From contig NZ_BMMK01000015.1 of assembly GCF_014645795.1 (NCBI RefSeq), positions 95,476-159,475 on the forward strand: a stretch of 64,000 nt of DNA, given 5' to 3'. The notes beneath the pieces are model-generated. The model was given only the letters and a program-made list of their open reading frames with translations, was not told the origin of the DNA and ran no database searches. Each line of letters begins with the position of its first letter. Position 1 is the first letter of the stretch. The DNA is from Longimycelium tulufanense (GTDB taxonomy: Bacteria; Actinomycetota; Actinomycetes; Mycobacteriales; Pseudonocardiaceae). Shown here in pieces: positions 26,341-35,253 of this stretch. A program made the translations under genes and the position numbers.

Positions 26341-27990
26341 ATGACGGTCGAAGACGTCCCTGTCGTCGATCGGCCGGCGACAGCGGCGCCCGGAACCGGA
26401 CAGGCGATGACGGAAACGCTCGAGGACTACACCCTACGGTTTGCGCCCCGCAGCTACCGTCGGTGGACGTCGGGGGTGGTGGGTGCCTCGGCGCTGGGCG
26501 GTATTGCCTACATGGCGGACTTCTCAATCGGCGCCGGGATCGGCCTCACACATGGGACAGCGAACGCACTACTGGCGATCCTGGTTGCTGCTGCGGTCAT
26601 CTTCGTCACCGGGTTTCCACTCGCCTACTACGGGGCGCGGTACAACATCGATCTCGACCTGATCACTCGTGGGTCTGGCTTCGGCTACTACGGGTCGGTG
26701 CTCACCAGCGTCATCTTCGCCAGTTTCACCTTCATCTTCTTCGCGACCGAAGGGTCGATCATGGCCCAGGGCTTACGGTTCGCCCTGGGCGTCCCACTGT
26801 GGCTGGGCTACCTCGTGTCCACCGTCGTCATCATCCCGATGGTGATCTACGGCATGAAGGCGCTCGCCAAGCTACAGAGCTGGACCAACCCGCTGTGGCT
26901 GACGCTGATGGTGGTGCCACTGGCGTTCCTCGTCCTCAAGGACCCGGACTCGGTACGGCGTTGGCTGACCTACGAGGGTTCTGCGGGTTCGGGCGTGAGC
27001 ACCGCAGCTGTCATGCTCGGTGCCGGTGTGTGCCTGTCGCTGATGGGGCAGATCGGCGAGCAGATCGACTACCTGAGGTTCATGCCGCCCAAGACGGAGA
27101 GCAACAAGCGTTCTTGGTGGGCCTCGGTCGTTCTGGCCGGCCCCGGCTGGGTCCTGTTCGGTGCGCTCAAGCAGGCCATCGGGGTGTTCATGGCGGTGTA
27201 CATCCTGGGCGCAGTGGGGTCAGCTGCCGCCGTGGAGCCGATCGAGCAGTTCACCGGGGTGTTCCGGCAGATGATGCCGTCCTGGATGATTGTTCCTCTC
27301 GCGCTGATGCTCGTCGTGCTGAGCCAGGTGAAGATCAATGTGACCAACGCCTACTCCGGCTCGCTGGCCTGGACGAACTCATTCACACGGGTGACGAGGC
27401 GCTATCCCGGTCGGCTCGTGTTCGTGCTGATCAACCTCTCGTTCTCGCTCATCCTCATGGAAGCCGACATGTTCAGCTTCCTCAACAACGTGCTGAGCTT
27501 CTATTCCAACTGCGCGATCGCCTGGGTCGTCACCGTGGCCACGGACATCGGGGTGAACAAGTACCTGCTGAAGCTCTCGCCACAGCGGCCCGAGTTCCGC
27601 CGCGGGATGTTGTACGCCGTCAACCCGGTTGGCGTGGTGTCATTCCTTGCCTCCTCGGTGGTGTCCATATACATCTACTTTGGACTGTTCGGTACCACCC
27701 TCCAGCCGTACTCGCCGCTTGCCGCAATCGTCATCGCCGCCGTGCTCACACCGTTGCTTGCCATCGTGACCCGCGGCCGCTTCTACCTGCGCCGCACTGA
27801 CGACGGCATCGACGAGCCACTGCTGGACGGCGACGGGAACCCTAATGCGGCACGTTTCGAGTGCCAGGTTTGTGGCCAGACCTACGAGCGTCCCGACGTG
27901 CTGGCCAGCGCGGCAGGCGGAATCATCTGTTCACTGTGCCTGAGTACTGACCGCACCGGTCTGCATGTTCTTCCCGTGCAGTCAGTGTGA
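26341..27990 (+). CDS. NCS1-family permease with C-terminal zinc ribbon
   Basis: 549-residue transporter of the nucleobase:cation symporter-1 (purine/cytosine/hydantoin) family with about 12 membrane segments in residues 40-480. Typical features include an N-terminal RSYRRWTSGVVGASALGG and a substrate-side GLTHGTANALLAIL. The C-terminus is unusual: Cys508, Cys511, Cys530 and Cys533 form two CxxC pairs (CQVCGQTY; CSLCLS) like a rubredoxin or zinc-ribbon knuckle. GAGGAG lies just upstream of ATG 26341. No catabolic gene adjoins, so the substrate is unknown; a nucleobase or related heterocycle is the family expectation. Monocistronic as far as seen. Confidence 0.85.
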   Translation: MTVEDVPVVDRPATAAPGTGQAMTETLEDYTLRFAPRSYRRWTSGVVGASALGGIAYMADFSIGAGIGLTHGTANALLAILVAAAVIFVTGFPLAYYGARYNIDLDLITRGSGFGYYGSVLTSVIFASFTFIFFATEGSIMAQGLRFALGVPLWLGYLVSTVVIIPMVIYGMKALAKLQSWTNPLWLTLMVVPLAFLVLKDPDSVRRWLTYEGSAGSGVSTAAVMLGAGVCLSLMGQIGEQIDYLRFMPPKTESNKRSWWASVVLAGPGWVLFGALKQAIGVFMAVYILGAVGSAAAVEPIEQFTGVFRQMMPSWMIVPLALMLVVLSQVKINVTNAYSGSLAWTNSFTRVTRRYPGRLVFVLINLSFSLILMEADMFSFLNNVLSFYSNCAIAWVVTVATDIGVNKYLLKLSPQRPEFRRGMLYAVNPVGVVSFLASSVVSIYIYFGLFGTTLQPYSPLAAIVIAAVLTPLLAIVTRGRFYLRRTDDGIDEPLLDGDGNPNAARFECQVCGQTYERPDVLASAAGGIICSLCLSTDRTGLHVLPVQSV

Positions 27991-28059
27991 GAACGAGATC
28001 GCAGGTCCTCAGAGCCTTCCCTGCGCTCGGCTGCCACGAGCGAGGCAACGTGCGAGGTT

Positions 28060-28384
28060 CCCCCGTAATTCGCGGGAGCGGCTTCCGGTGTCTTCCACGC
28101 AACACAGCAGATGGCGGGTTCGGTCGGGCTCGCCGTGATCGGGGCGATCCTGCAGAGCGATCTGCGTGGCCGTCTGTCCGAGGCGCAGAGCCATGTCGGT
28201 GGGCTGTACCTGCCCGGCAGCATACGACCATCCGGCGACACACGGGGAGAGACATACGCGACGGCATTCGTCGGCGGCGGAACGACTGGCGCTCGCGGTG
28301 CTCGCCGTGTTGGCAGCGCTTGGTGCCGTGATCCAGTGCCGGCCGCTTGTTACCGGCGACCGGATCCCCCAAACGGATGAGTAG
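28060..28384 (+). pseudogene. MFS (14-TMS drug transporter) C-terminal relic
   Basis: VFHATQQMAGSVGLAVIGAI is the conserved late segment of DHA2-type drug exporters, followed by an external loop. Near 28283 the hydrophobic sequence continues in a different frame (ERLALAVLAVLAALGAVIQC) and ends at 28384. The first twelve helices are absent. A frameshifted, 5'-truncated remnant. Confidence 0.7.
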
Positions 28385-28494
28385 GGATCCGCCCAGGGTC
28401 GCAAGATGACGCACGACCTCGGTCTGACGATCGGCTACGTCCTGGGCTTCTAGCGTGCCGGTTGTCCTTGTTCAGCAACGGTTCCAGAGGAGAC

Positions 28495-29484
28495 ATGAGG
28501 ATGACGGTAGGACGCCGACGCGGTGTCATGGTTGCCCTGGCACTGGTGGGCGCAGCGATTGCCGTGGTTCCGCCGACGGCTGTGGCGGCCCCACCGGAAG
28601 CGGTCGTCGATCGCGTTGACGCCTCGGCCGAACGCCTGCGCGGCGATCTCACCGCGCTTCAGGCGATCGCCGACCGCAACGGTGGCAACAGGGCGACCGG
28701 AACGCCGGGGTTCGCCGAGTCCGTCGACTACGTGCGGCAGACCTTGGAAAGCCTGGGCATCGGCACACAGGAGCATGAATTCAAGGCGCAGAACGGACAT
28801 AAGGGGCGAAACCTGCTTGCCGACATCCCTGGTCGCGACCCCGAGCACGCGGTGATGCTCGGTGCGCATCTGGACAGTGTGCCCACCGGACCGGGCATCG
28901 GCGACAACGGTACCGGTGTCGCAGTGTTGTTGGAGATCGCTCGCCAGGTGAAGGCGAACGGTCTTGCTGATCGCACACTGCGGTTGGCGTTCTGGGACGA
29001 CGAGGAGGCGGGGGCGGTCGGTTCGCGGCAGTGGGTGGCCGAGCACACTGCGGAGCTCCCGCGTCTGACGGCATATCTCAACGTCGACATGTTGGCGCTG
29101 CGGGACGGCACGACGCAGGTGTTCGACGCGGACCGTTCGAGCTGGTCGTCCTTGCCGGCGGACCTGGCGGAGGAGTTGGCGAGGTCGCAGCCGAAGCCGG
29201 CGCAAGGCTCGGAACGGATCGAGCGGTTGCTGTCCGACGCCCTGCGCGCGGCCGGTCGCCCCGTGGTGGAGGATCAGGTGCTCTTCCTCAGCAGTGACAG
29301 CAATTCCTTCGTTGCGGATGTCCCCACCGGTGGGCTGGTCTCGGCTCCCGGTATTACACCGGAGGGCGTCCTGGGTGAGTGCTACCACCAAGCCTGCGAC
29401 CGCACGAGCTATGTGAACGAAGAGGAGTTGCGAGTGTCCACCGCGGTCTTGTCGACGGTCACCCGGCAGTTGCTCATGACCTGA
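28495..29484 (+). CDS. Secreted M28 zinc aminopeptidase
   Basis: 329-residue exported metallopeptidase. The signal peptide (MVALALVGAAIAVVPPTAVA) is followed by an M28 catalytic domain. The di-zinc site is complete: His125 and Asp127 region in GAHLDSVPT, Asp137 in GIGDNGTG, Glu170-Glu171 in FWDDEEAG, Asp198 in YLNVDML, and a late His in CYHQACD with its disulfide-capable Cys pair. This matches Streptomyces-type aminopeptidases that release N-terminal hydrophobic residues. AGAGGAG precedes ATG 28495. A terminator hairpin follows. Monocistronic. Confidence 0.9.
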   Translation: MRMTVGRRRGVMVALALVGAAIAVVPPTAVAAPPEAVVDRVDASAERLRGDLTALQAIADRNGGNRATGTPGFAESVDYVRQTLESLGIGTQEHEFKAQNGHKGRNLLADIPGRDPEHAVMLGAHLDSVPTGPGIGDNGTGVAVLLEIARQVKANGLADRTLRLAFWDDEEAGAVGSRQWVAEHTAELPRLTAYLNVDMLALRDGTTQVFDADRSSWSSLPADLAEELARSQPKPAQGSERIERLLSDALRAAGRPVVEDQVLFLSSDSNSFVADVPTGGLVSAPGITPEGVLGECYHQACDRTSYVNEEELRVSTAVLSTVTRQLLMT

Positions 29485-29491
29485 GTGGAGT

Positions 29492-29531
29492 GTTGTGGGG
29501 CCGCCGGTCGGTCGAGCGACGGCCCCACAAC
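29492..29531 (+). terminator. Rho-independent-like hairpin after M28 gene
   Basis: GTTGTGGGGCCG (29492-29503) pairs perfectly with CGGCCCCACAAC (29520-29531): 12-bp stem, 16-base loop, starting 8 bases after the stop. Confidence 0.7.
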
Positions 29532-29993
29532 CGTACTGTCGTTCGCGAGCACACGGCGGTGGTTGTACGGGGCGCAGGAAACCAGCCAGCAGCTTCCGGA
29601 GAAGCTCCACATATCAGTGCGATATTCCGCAGACCGGACGACAGCACTCACGACGCAACCGTGTCAGTCCCACAAAGACCGCCCGGGTCGCCGCCCAAAC
29701 AAAGTCAACAAATGCGAGTCGACATGGGCGAGCTCGACCACGTTCATCCCGGAATCTCCCCGTGGCCTTGGCGAGCAGCTCCAGGGCGTCCAGCACGACC
29801 CGCTGCTCGTCCCCGGTCAGGTAGTTCCACATGTCCAGCTGCGTTGGGAGTGCTTTGTGTTTCGCATTGTGGACGCAATATCTTCAGTGTCGACTAATAA
29901 CATCCCCACGCAGGCGCCACCATCGGGGTGCCATCCACAGCCATAACCGGCGCGGAGAAAGCGATGAAGACATCGACCCGGGCCTCCGGGGCT
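29532..29993. other. Intergenic region with weak coding trace
   Basis: A minus-strand frame at 29614-29832 starts MWNYLTGDEQRVVLDALELL with good codon bias for about 35 codons and then decays. It may be the tail of a lost gene. Nothing else is recognisable. Confidence 0.3.
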
Positions 29994-30137
29994 TCAGGGC
30001 GTTCGGGGGAGCCGCCTGAAGAGGTAGTCGCCGTCACCGCCCCGGGTGTCGTCGCTGGGCGCACCACACGCCGCGGCGACGAGAGCCGACGCGGCCAGCA
30101 CGACCGCTGACCGCAACCATGTAGAGGTCCGCATCAT
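29994..30137 (-). CDS. Very short lipoprotein-like ORF (possible truncated gene)
   Basis: 47 residues starting at ATG 30137 with AGGAGG four bases upstream. A textbook lipoprotein signal (STWLRSAVVLAASALVAAAC, lipobox VAAAC) is followed by only about 24 residues, APSDDTRGGDGDYLFRR then LPRTP. The strong start signals suggest a once complete lipoprotein gene that has lost its body, though a genuine short lipoprotein is possible. Confidence 0.45.
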   Translation of the reverse strand: MMRTSTWLRSAVVLAASALVAAACGAPSDDTRGGDGDYLFRRLPRTP

Positions 30138-30384
30138 CCCGCCTCCTGGGTCGAGGGACTCCAGGCGAGAGGCGGCGGCCTCGGCCGGGCACGGCCCTAC
30201 TCGGCGGAGACCGAAGTCTTCCACCCGGTTTGTGGAAACCGAGCCTAAGCCCCATTGGTCGCAAAGAAAACCTCGCGGCGGCAATGCGGGGCCTTTTTGA
30301 CGAGCAATGTGACGCTTTGCGTCCAGTCGGAACCCCTCGGTTCTCATGAAGACGCAGCGGTGAAGTGGAGTGGACGGAAAGCGC

Positions 30385-30620
30385 ATGGCACGTTTTGTTG
30401 AGGAGACGCCCGTGCGGGTGTGCGTCCAGGAGACCGGCGGTGGTGTGCAGGTCCCACCGTTGTCGCCGATCGCCCGGAGCGGCCGGTTCGGGCATGCCAT
30501 GGCCGGGGGAGATGGTGACCGCGTGGGCCCAGCGGTACCGGGTGATCTGCTGCGACCATCGCGACACCAGGCGTTCCACCTGCCCCGATGCCGCGACCGA
30601 CCTCGCGGGGGACGCGGGTG
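30385..30620 (+). pseudogene. Alpha/beta hydrolase N-terminal relic, frameshifted
   Basis: The first frame reads RFVEETPVRVCVQETGGG and the next frame reads PGEMVTAWAQRYRVICCDHR followed by DTRRST, the hallmark RVIRxDHRDTGRST strand-loop of one alpha/beta hydrolase subfamily. The nucleophile elbow and C-terminal half are missing. A decayed N-terminal fragment. Confidence 0.55.
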
Positions 30621-30903
30621 GGGCTGAGGATGGACTAGGAGGACACTGTGGTCAGGATAATTTCAGTGCTGATCAAAACAATCACCCACTCCCAACCCTA
30701 CGACACAACGGCCAAACTCAAAAACAAAAAGGATGAGGGCGCGCTGCACCCTGCTGTTAGGGTGATCTTGAATCCTGCGTGCCGTCGTTATGGCGAGTGG
30801 GTCACCCAACGTCCCCGGCCATACCCAGAGAAGGCAGTGGAAACTCCGGGCCTGTCCGACGACGGACGCAGGCACGGCGACGGAGGGGGTTGTGGTGGAA
30901 GCG
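30621..30903. other. AT-richer leader before TrxR-like gene
   Basis: Contains an A-rich stretch (about 30665-30735) unusual for this GC-rich DNA and probably holds the promoter of the flavoprotein gene. No RNA element recognised. Confidence 0.3.
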
Positions 30904-31854
30904 ATGGAATATGACGTGGTGGTGGTCGGAGGCGGTACGGCCGGGCTGGCCGCCGGGATGATGTTAGCTCGGTCCCGCCGCCGGGTGGTGGTGGTCGATG
31001 CCGGTGAACCGCGCAATGCCCCGGCCGCGCACCTGCATGGTTTTCTGTCTCGGGACGGGATGTCTCCGGCGGAGCTGCTCGAGGTGGGCCGGGGCGAGGT
31101 GGTCAGGTACGGCGGCGAGCTGCTCGAGGGTCGGGTTCGGGACGTCGAACGTCTCGAGGAGCGCGGTTTCCGGATATGGCTCGCCAGCGGAGGCGAGCTG
31201 ACCACGCGCGGTGTGCTGGTGGCCACCGGACTGCGGGACGAACTGCCCGAGATCCCGGGCCTGCGTGTGCGGTGGGGCATGGACGTGCTGCATTGCCCGT
31301 ACTGCCACGGGTATGAGGTTCGCGACGCACCGATCGGGGTGGTGGGCGGCGACAACCGGCCGTTCACGATGCACCAGGCGTCGCTGGTGCGACAGTGGTC
31401 TGCCGACGTGGTGTTCTTTCCCAACCGGATCACTGTGGACGCCGAGGAACGTGAGCGGTTGACCGCTCGCGGGATTCGCATCGTCGAGGGAGAGGTGGCA
31501 CGGTTGGTGGTGGATGATGGCCGCCTGTCGGGCGTTGAGCTCGCCGATGGCCAGGTGGTGTCGCGGACGGCGGTGTTCGTCGGACCCCGCTTCGTGCCTC
31601 ACGATGAGCTGCTGACCGAGCTGGGGTGCGAGATCGGCGAGAACGGTTGGGTGGCCGCCGATGCCATGGGCCGCACCAGCGTGCCCGGGGTCTGGGCGGC
31701 GGGCAACGTCGTGGCCGAAGGTGCTCAGGCGATCAACGCTGCTGGCGCTGGGTCGCTCGCCGCTATCGGGCTCAACCACTACCTGCTGGCCGCGGACGTC
31801 GAACAGGCTGTCGCGGACCACCGCGTGGCAGGCGAGAGGTTCTCGCGGGCGTGA
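30904..31854 (+). CDS. Thioredoxin reductase-like FAD/NAD(P) oxidoreductase
   Basis: 316-residue flavoprotein. FAD motif VVVGGGTAGLAAG at the N-terminus, second dinucleotide motif GVVGGDNRPF where the last glycine of GxGxxG is replaced, and a C-terminal FAD contact PGVWAAGNV. The redox centre is CPYCHGYE (Cys131, Cys134), which replaces the CATC of classical thioredoxin reductase and is typical of actinobacterial TrxR-like proteins and GliT/HlmI-type dithiol oxidases. No thioredoxin gene is adjacent. Start at ATG 30904, or GTG 30892 behind GGAGGGG. A terminator separates it from the convergent crotonase gene. Confidence 0.85.
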   Translation: MEYDVVVVGGGTAGLAAGMMLARSRRRVVVVDAGEPRNAPAAHLHGFLSRDGMSPAELLEVGRGEVVRYGGELLEGRVRDVERLEERGFRIWLASGGELTTRGVLVATGLRDELPEIPGLRVRWGMDVLHCPYCHGYEVRDAPIGVVGGDNRPFTMHQASLVRQWSADVVFFPNRITVDAEERERLTARGIRIVEGEVARLVVDDGRLSGVELADGQVVSRTAVFVGPRFVPHDELLTELGCEIGENGWVAADAMGRTSVPGVWAAGNVVAEGAQAINAAGAGSLAAIGLNHYLLAADVEQAVADHRVAGERFSRA

Positions 31855-31877
31855 CGGAGTGGTACGTCACCGAAGTT

Positions 31878-31899
31878 GTCCCCGGCAGACGCCGGGGAC
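31878..31899. terminator. Hairpin between convergent genes
   Basis: GTCCCCGGC-AGAC-GCCGGGGAC: 9-bp perfect stem with tetraloop, 24 bases after the flavoprotein stop and 67 bases before the crotonase stop. Confidence 0.7.
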
Positions 31900-31965
31900 G
31901 GCTCACCTCGATTGGCTTCTTCGTCGTACATCTTGCTCACGGCGCACGACACACCGGTACTGGGC

Positions 31966-32772
31966 TCAGCGGCCCTGGAAGACCGCTGGTCGGCGTTCGA
32001 TGAACGACTGCACGCCCTCGGCTGCGTCGGCGGTGACGAAGAGCTTGCTGACATCGGTGACGAGCCGGTCGGCTGCGGCTTGGTGGCCCTCGACGAGGGC
32101 GCGGCGGGCCGAGGCCAGTGTGGTGCGCACTCCCAGGGGTGCGGCCTGCGTCGCGATGCGTTCGGCGAGCTGCACTGCCCGATCCAGCTGGGCGCCGGGT
32201 TCGACGACCTCCTGCACCAGCCCGATCCGTAGGGCCTCGGCGGCGTCGAAGGTGTCCCCGGTCAGCAGCCACCGCATCGCGTTGCCCCAGCCGGCCTCGT
32301 GTGGGAACCGGATCGTCGCCCCGCCGAAGGGGTAGATCCCCCGCTGGACCTCCATCTGGGAGAAGCGGCTGTCGTTGGCGGCGATCCGAATATCGGAGGC
32401 CAGCATTAGCTCGATCCCCAGAGTCAGGCACCAGCCCTGGGTGGCTGTGACCACTGGCTTGGACCGGGTACGCCCGACCAGCCCCCACGGGTCGACTGCT
32501 GATGCGGAGTCATGGCGCGGCGTGCCCTCGACGAGGCGGCCCGCGACCTGCGGGAGGTCCAGCCCGGCGGTGAAGTGCTCGCCGTGGGCGAACAGCACTC
32601 CCACCCACGCCTGAGGATCGTCGTCCAGGCGTGCATAGGCGTTGGCCAGCTCGTTGAGCATGGCCTGGTTGAACGCATTGCGCTTGGCCACCCGGTTCAG
32701 CCCGATCAGCAACACGTGGCCGCGCAACTCAGTAGTCACCACGTCGCCGTCGCCGTGATCACGTTCGCCCAT
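31966..32772 (-). CDS. Enoyl-CoA hydratase/isomerase (crotonase) family protein
   Basis: 268-residue crotonase-fold protein. The N-terminal strand VLLIGLNRVAKRNAFNQAML, the oxyanion-hole region GEHFTAGLDLPQV and the second glycine strand GWCLTLGIELMLASDIRIA are clear, and the tail EGVQSFIERRPAVFQGR is typical. In hydratases a Glu sits near the KxxxE/GxxP block; here the segment is SQMEVQRGIYPFGGATIRF, closer to side-group members of unknown reaction. It acts on acyl-CoA thioesters in the cytosol. No other beta-oxidation gene adjoins. The start has several candidate ATGs; the first is used. Confidence 0.85.
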   Translation of the reverse strand: MGERDHGDGDVVTTELRGHVLLIGLNRVAKRNAFNQAMLNELANAYARLDDDPQAWVGVLFAHGEHFTAGLDLPQVAGRLVEGTPRHDSASAVDPWGLVGRTRSKPVVTATQGWCLTLGIELMLASDIRIAANDSRFSQMEVQRGIYPFGGATIRFPHEAGWGNAMRWLLTGDTFDAAEALRIGLVQEVVEPGAQLDRAVQLAERIATQAAPLGVRTTLASARRALVEGHQAAADRLVTDVSKLFVTADAAEGVQSFIERRPAVFQGR

Positions 32773-33077
32773 CAGAGCTCCCTGTCGAGTTCGGCCGGCC
32801 TCGCCCTGGTCCGCGAGTCGGCTCCGGGTCCGCCAGCTGATCAGCTATGTATGCTGGTTTCCATAATCCTTGGGCCAGTATGCGGCCGGGTCACCCCATG
32901 TCAACAGGTGAGACGTGCGTCACTCGATGAGTAAATGTGCAGCTCGAGCTGCTGTTCGTCGGCTGTTTGCGGGATCAGAGCCCGCCGGGGCCGACGAGAG
33001 TTATGTATGTTGATCGGTATAGAGGTGGTACATGACGCAGTGTCGGACCGGCAGAGGTGCAGGAAGGGAGCGTTGCG
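32773..33077. other. Divergent promoter region
   Basis: Between the divergent crotonase and DDN genes. Repeats GTTATGTATGTT (33000-33011) and AGCTATGTATGCT-like (32842-32854) share ATGTATG but do not form a clean inverted repeat. No gene. Confidence 0.3.
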
Positions 33078-33533
33078 ATGACGTCATCCGCCTGTGGCGT
33101 GAAGGGTGGGCGCGCCCGCAAACGTCGGGTTGAGATCCTGTTCGGCCGATACCTGGCAAACCCGTTGGTGCGTGGGCTGTTCCGGCTGGGGATCACGCCC
33201 CCGGGGCATGCTTTGATCGAGACAGTGGGACGCCGGACGGGGCTGAGGCGTGTCGTACCGGTTGTCTGCCACCGAGAGGGCGCAACGGTGTGGCTGGTGG
33301 CCCAACACGGCTCTCACGCCGGCTGGGTGCGGAACATCCAGGCGTCTCCCGCTGTTCGGCTCCGCATCCGAGGGCATTGGTACGACGGCACCGCACATCT
33401 CTTGCCCGAGGACGATGTGCGTGCCAGAGCCGCGACCTTTGCTTCGAGCACTCTGGGTCAGAGACTGGCTCAAGCCGGTTTTCGAGCCCTGGAGACCACT
33501 CCTATGACGGTCCGCATCGACATCACCAGGTGA
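33078..33533 (+). CDS. Deazaflavin (F420)-dependent nitroreductase-like (DDN) protein
   Basis: 151-residue split-beta-barrel protein of the DDN/Rv3547 family. Landmarks: [35 protein letters not shown] (F420 contact), and [20 protein letters not shown] followed by [12 protein letters not shown], the conserved core. Family members use F420H2 to reduce quinones, nitro compounds or other electrophiles, which agrees with an actinobacterial host. GGGAG lies seven bases before ATG 33078; the frame is open a little further upstream. A hairpin follows the stop. Confidence 0.88.
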   Translation: MTSSACGVKGGRARKRRVEILFGRYLANPLVRGLFRLGITPPGHALIETVGRRTGLRRVVPVVCHREGATVWLVAQHGSHAGWVRNIQASPAVRLRIRGHWYDGTAHLLPEDDVRARAATFASSTLGQRLAQAGFRALETTPMTVRIDITR

Positions 33534-33536
33534 GGT

Positions 33537-33557
33537 GGCACGGTCTTGTGCCGTGCC
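33537..33557 (+). terminator. Hairpin after DDN gene
   Basis: GGCACGG-TCTTGTG-CCGTGCC: 7-bp stem and 7-base loop just after the stop of the DDN gene. Confidence 0.55.
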
Positions 33558-33620
33558 GGGAAAGTTCCGTGGACGTCGGGTCGGGGTGGTGCCTGAGCCG
33601 GCGGCCCGAGCGTCGACTGG

Positions 33621-34010
33621 TCAGCCGTTGTAGGTGCCGCTGCGGAGTCTGTTCTTGTCCACCTTTCCCACTGCGGTGTGTGGGAGGCTGGTGACGAGTG
33701 CGAGTTGGTCGGGCAGCTTGAAGGCGGCGAGGCCGCGGTCGCGCAGGAACGCCTTGAGTATCCCGAGCCGGGGTCGTGTGTCGTCGCGGGGGATCACGAA
33801 GGCGCATGTGCGCTCGCCGAGTTGTGGGTCGGCCACGCCGACGACGACGGCGTCCCGTACGTCGGGTGCGCGAGAAGGTGTTTTCCACCTCCTCGGCGGA
33901 GACCTTGTCGCCGCCGAGGTTGATGATGTCCTTTGCGTGGCCGGACACGACCACGTCGCCGGTGCGGAAGAACCCGTCTTGGGTGAACGACTTGGTGTTG
34001 AGCCGATACC
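33621..34010 (-). pseudogene. AMP-ligase (EntE-like) C-terminal relic
   Basis: The last about 130 residues of an aryl/acyl-AMP ligase. One frame reads [20 protein letters not shown] then [20 protein letters not shown]; near 33868 the reading moves to another frame: [20 protein letters not shown] and finally [15 protein letters not shown], the catalytic C-terminal Lys loop. The N-terminal domain is missing. It resembles 2,3-dihydroxybenzoate-AMP ligases. Truncated and frameshifted. Confidence 0.75.
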
Positions 34011-34532
34011 TACCACAGCATGATCTTGCTGGTATGGCGACTCTGTCGTTCGGTGGGCGATGTCGGACTGGGGCCGATCATTTTGTGCGGGCGGTGTCAG
34101 GGGAATTGGTTGACGTTGAAACGTTGGCAGTCCGGTTGGGTGCTGGTGGCGTGTGTGGACCATCTGGGCTATGAGAGGTGTGCTCGTGGAGGACCTCGCG
34201 GTGGACCACGGGGACGTGTGACCGTGTGGATTATCGTCGCGGGGGTCGGTTGTCTCGATCAGGTCGGTGCCGCGAAGCGATCACCCGGACGCCCACCGAT
34301 TCGTGTCGGCCCGTGATCACCAGAGGTAGCGTCGGTCCCGAGCCGCCTGGTCAACGGGCCATTCGCCGGTTGCGCTCGCCCATTCAACTCGGAGCCATCC
34401 GGAGGTAAGAAGTTGACACACATTCGCCCCGAACCGTGAAGTGTCGGTATGTGCCAGTGCAAATCTATCGCGACTCTTGCGATGTCATGACATGCCTGTT
34501 AGTTTGCGTGACGCATATCACTGGGGGTTTGT
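34011..34532. other. Intergenic region, no gene supported
   Basis: About 520 bases. No motif-bearing frame on either strand; the promoter for the regulator at 34533 is expected at the right end, where GGGGG sits five bases before the start codon. Confidence 0.35.
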
Positions 34533-35117
34533 ATGCTGAATGCAGAAAACGGTGAGGTTCAGCTTGTCCGGTGGCCCGCACAGGCCGAGCTCCGTAATCA
34601 GTGCCTCGAGATCGGTGTGCCCTGCCTGTTGGTCGTCGAAGGGGGTGCCGCACCACCGCTTTGTCTCGACCCCAAGGAGGACTGGGTACGCGCCCCCATC
34701 TCGAAACACGACCTGGATGCCAGACTGGCCAACCTGCGTGCGCGCGCCGAGATTGATAGTGTGCCCCGACTCGATGTGAGCGGGGTATTGCATTTTCGGG
34801 GCCTTTCCACGCCGATCTCCGCGACCCAGACCGATTTGTTGCACCTGTTCGTCGCGCGTTTCGGAACGGTGGTGGCGCGAGAAACGCTCCGCGCCCAGCT
34901 CTATGCCCAGGAAGGCCGCTCCTCGACCCGCAACTCCCTCGACCTGCACATCATGCGGCTGCGCCGCCGGATCGAGCCGCTCGGGTTGGTCATCCGGACC
35001 GCATGGGGGCACGGATACGTGCTGGAGCGGGCGTATGCCGTGGTCGGCGCAATAGCGGGGCACCCGCTGGCCAGACCACGTCAGGCCAGCGACACCCGCA
35101 GCGGGACGCTCTCGTAG
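34533..35117 (+). CDS. Atypical OmpR/PhoB-type winged-helix regulator
   Basis: 194-residue protein. The C-terminal half is an OmpR-like DNA-binding domain: ISATQTDLLHLFVARFGTVV, ARETLRAQLYAQEGRSSTRN and SLDLHIMRLRRRIEPLG-LVIRTAWGHGYVLE. The N-terminal about 80 residues (LVRWPAQAELRNQCLEIGVP, CLLVVEGGAAPP) look like a shortened receiver remnant without the acidic pocket, phospho-accepting Asp or Lys. It should therefore act without a histidine kinase. GGGGG precedes ATG 34533. Target genes are unknown. Confidence 0.75.
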   Translation: MLNAENGEVQLVRWPAQAELRNQCLEIGVPCLLVVEGGAAPPLCLDPKEDWVRAPISKHDLDARLANLRARAEIDSVPRLDVSGVLHFRGLSTPISATQTDLLHLFVARFGTVVARETLRAQLYAQEGRSSTRNSLDLHIMRLRRRIEPLGLVIRTAWGHGYVLERAYAVVGAIAGHPLARPRQASDTRSGTLS

Positions 35118-35253
35118 GCACAGACAGTACGGGACCAGAACCCGCCGCCACTCGGCCGCCAGATGGGGCTCTCCGCCGGTTCCATGCCGGCGTAGAGCTC
35201 CATCAGCCGAGCGAAGACGGCCGTGTTCTCGACCCGGGCGAGAGCCGCGGGCG

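Noticed and set aside
35081..35222. Minus-strand coding-like tail overlapping the end of the winged-helix gene
   Set aside because: Reads smoothly for about 45 codons but has no recognisable domain and overlaps a real gene; too short to call.
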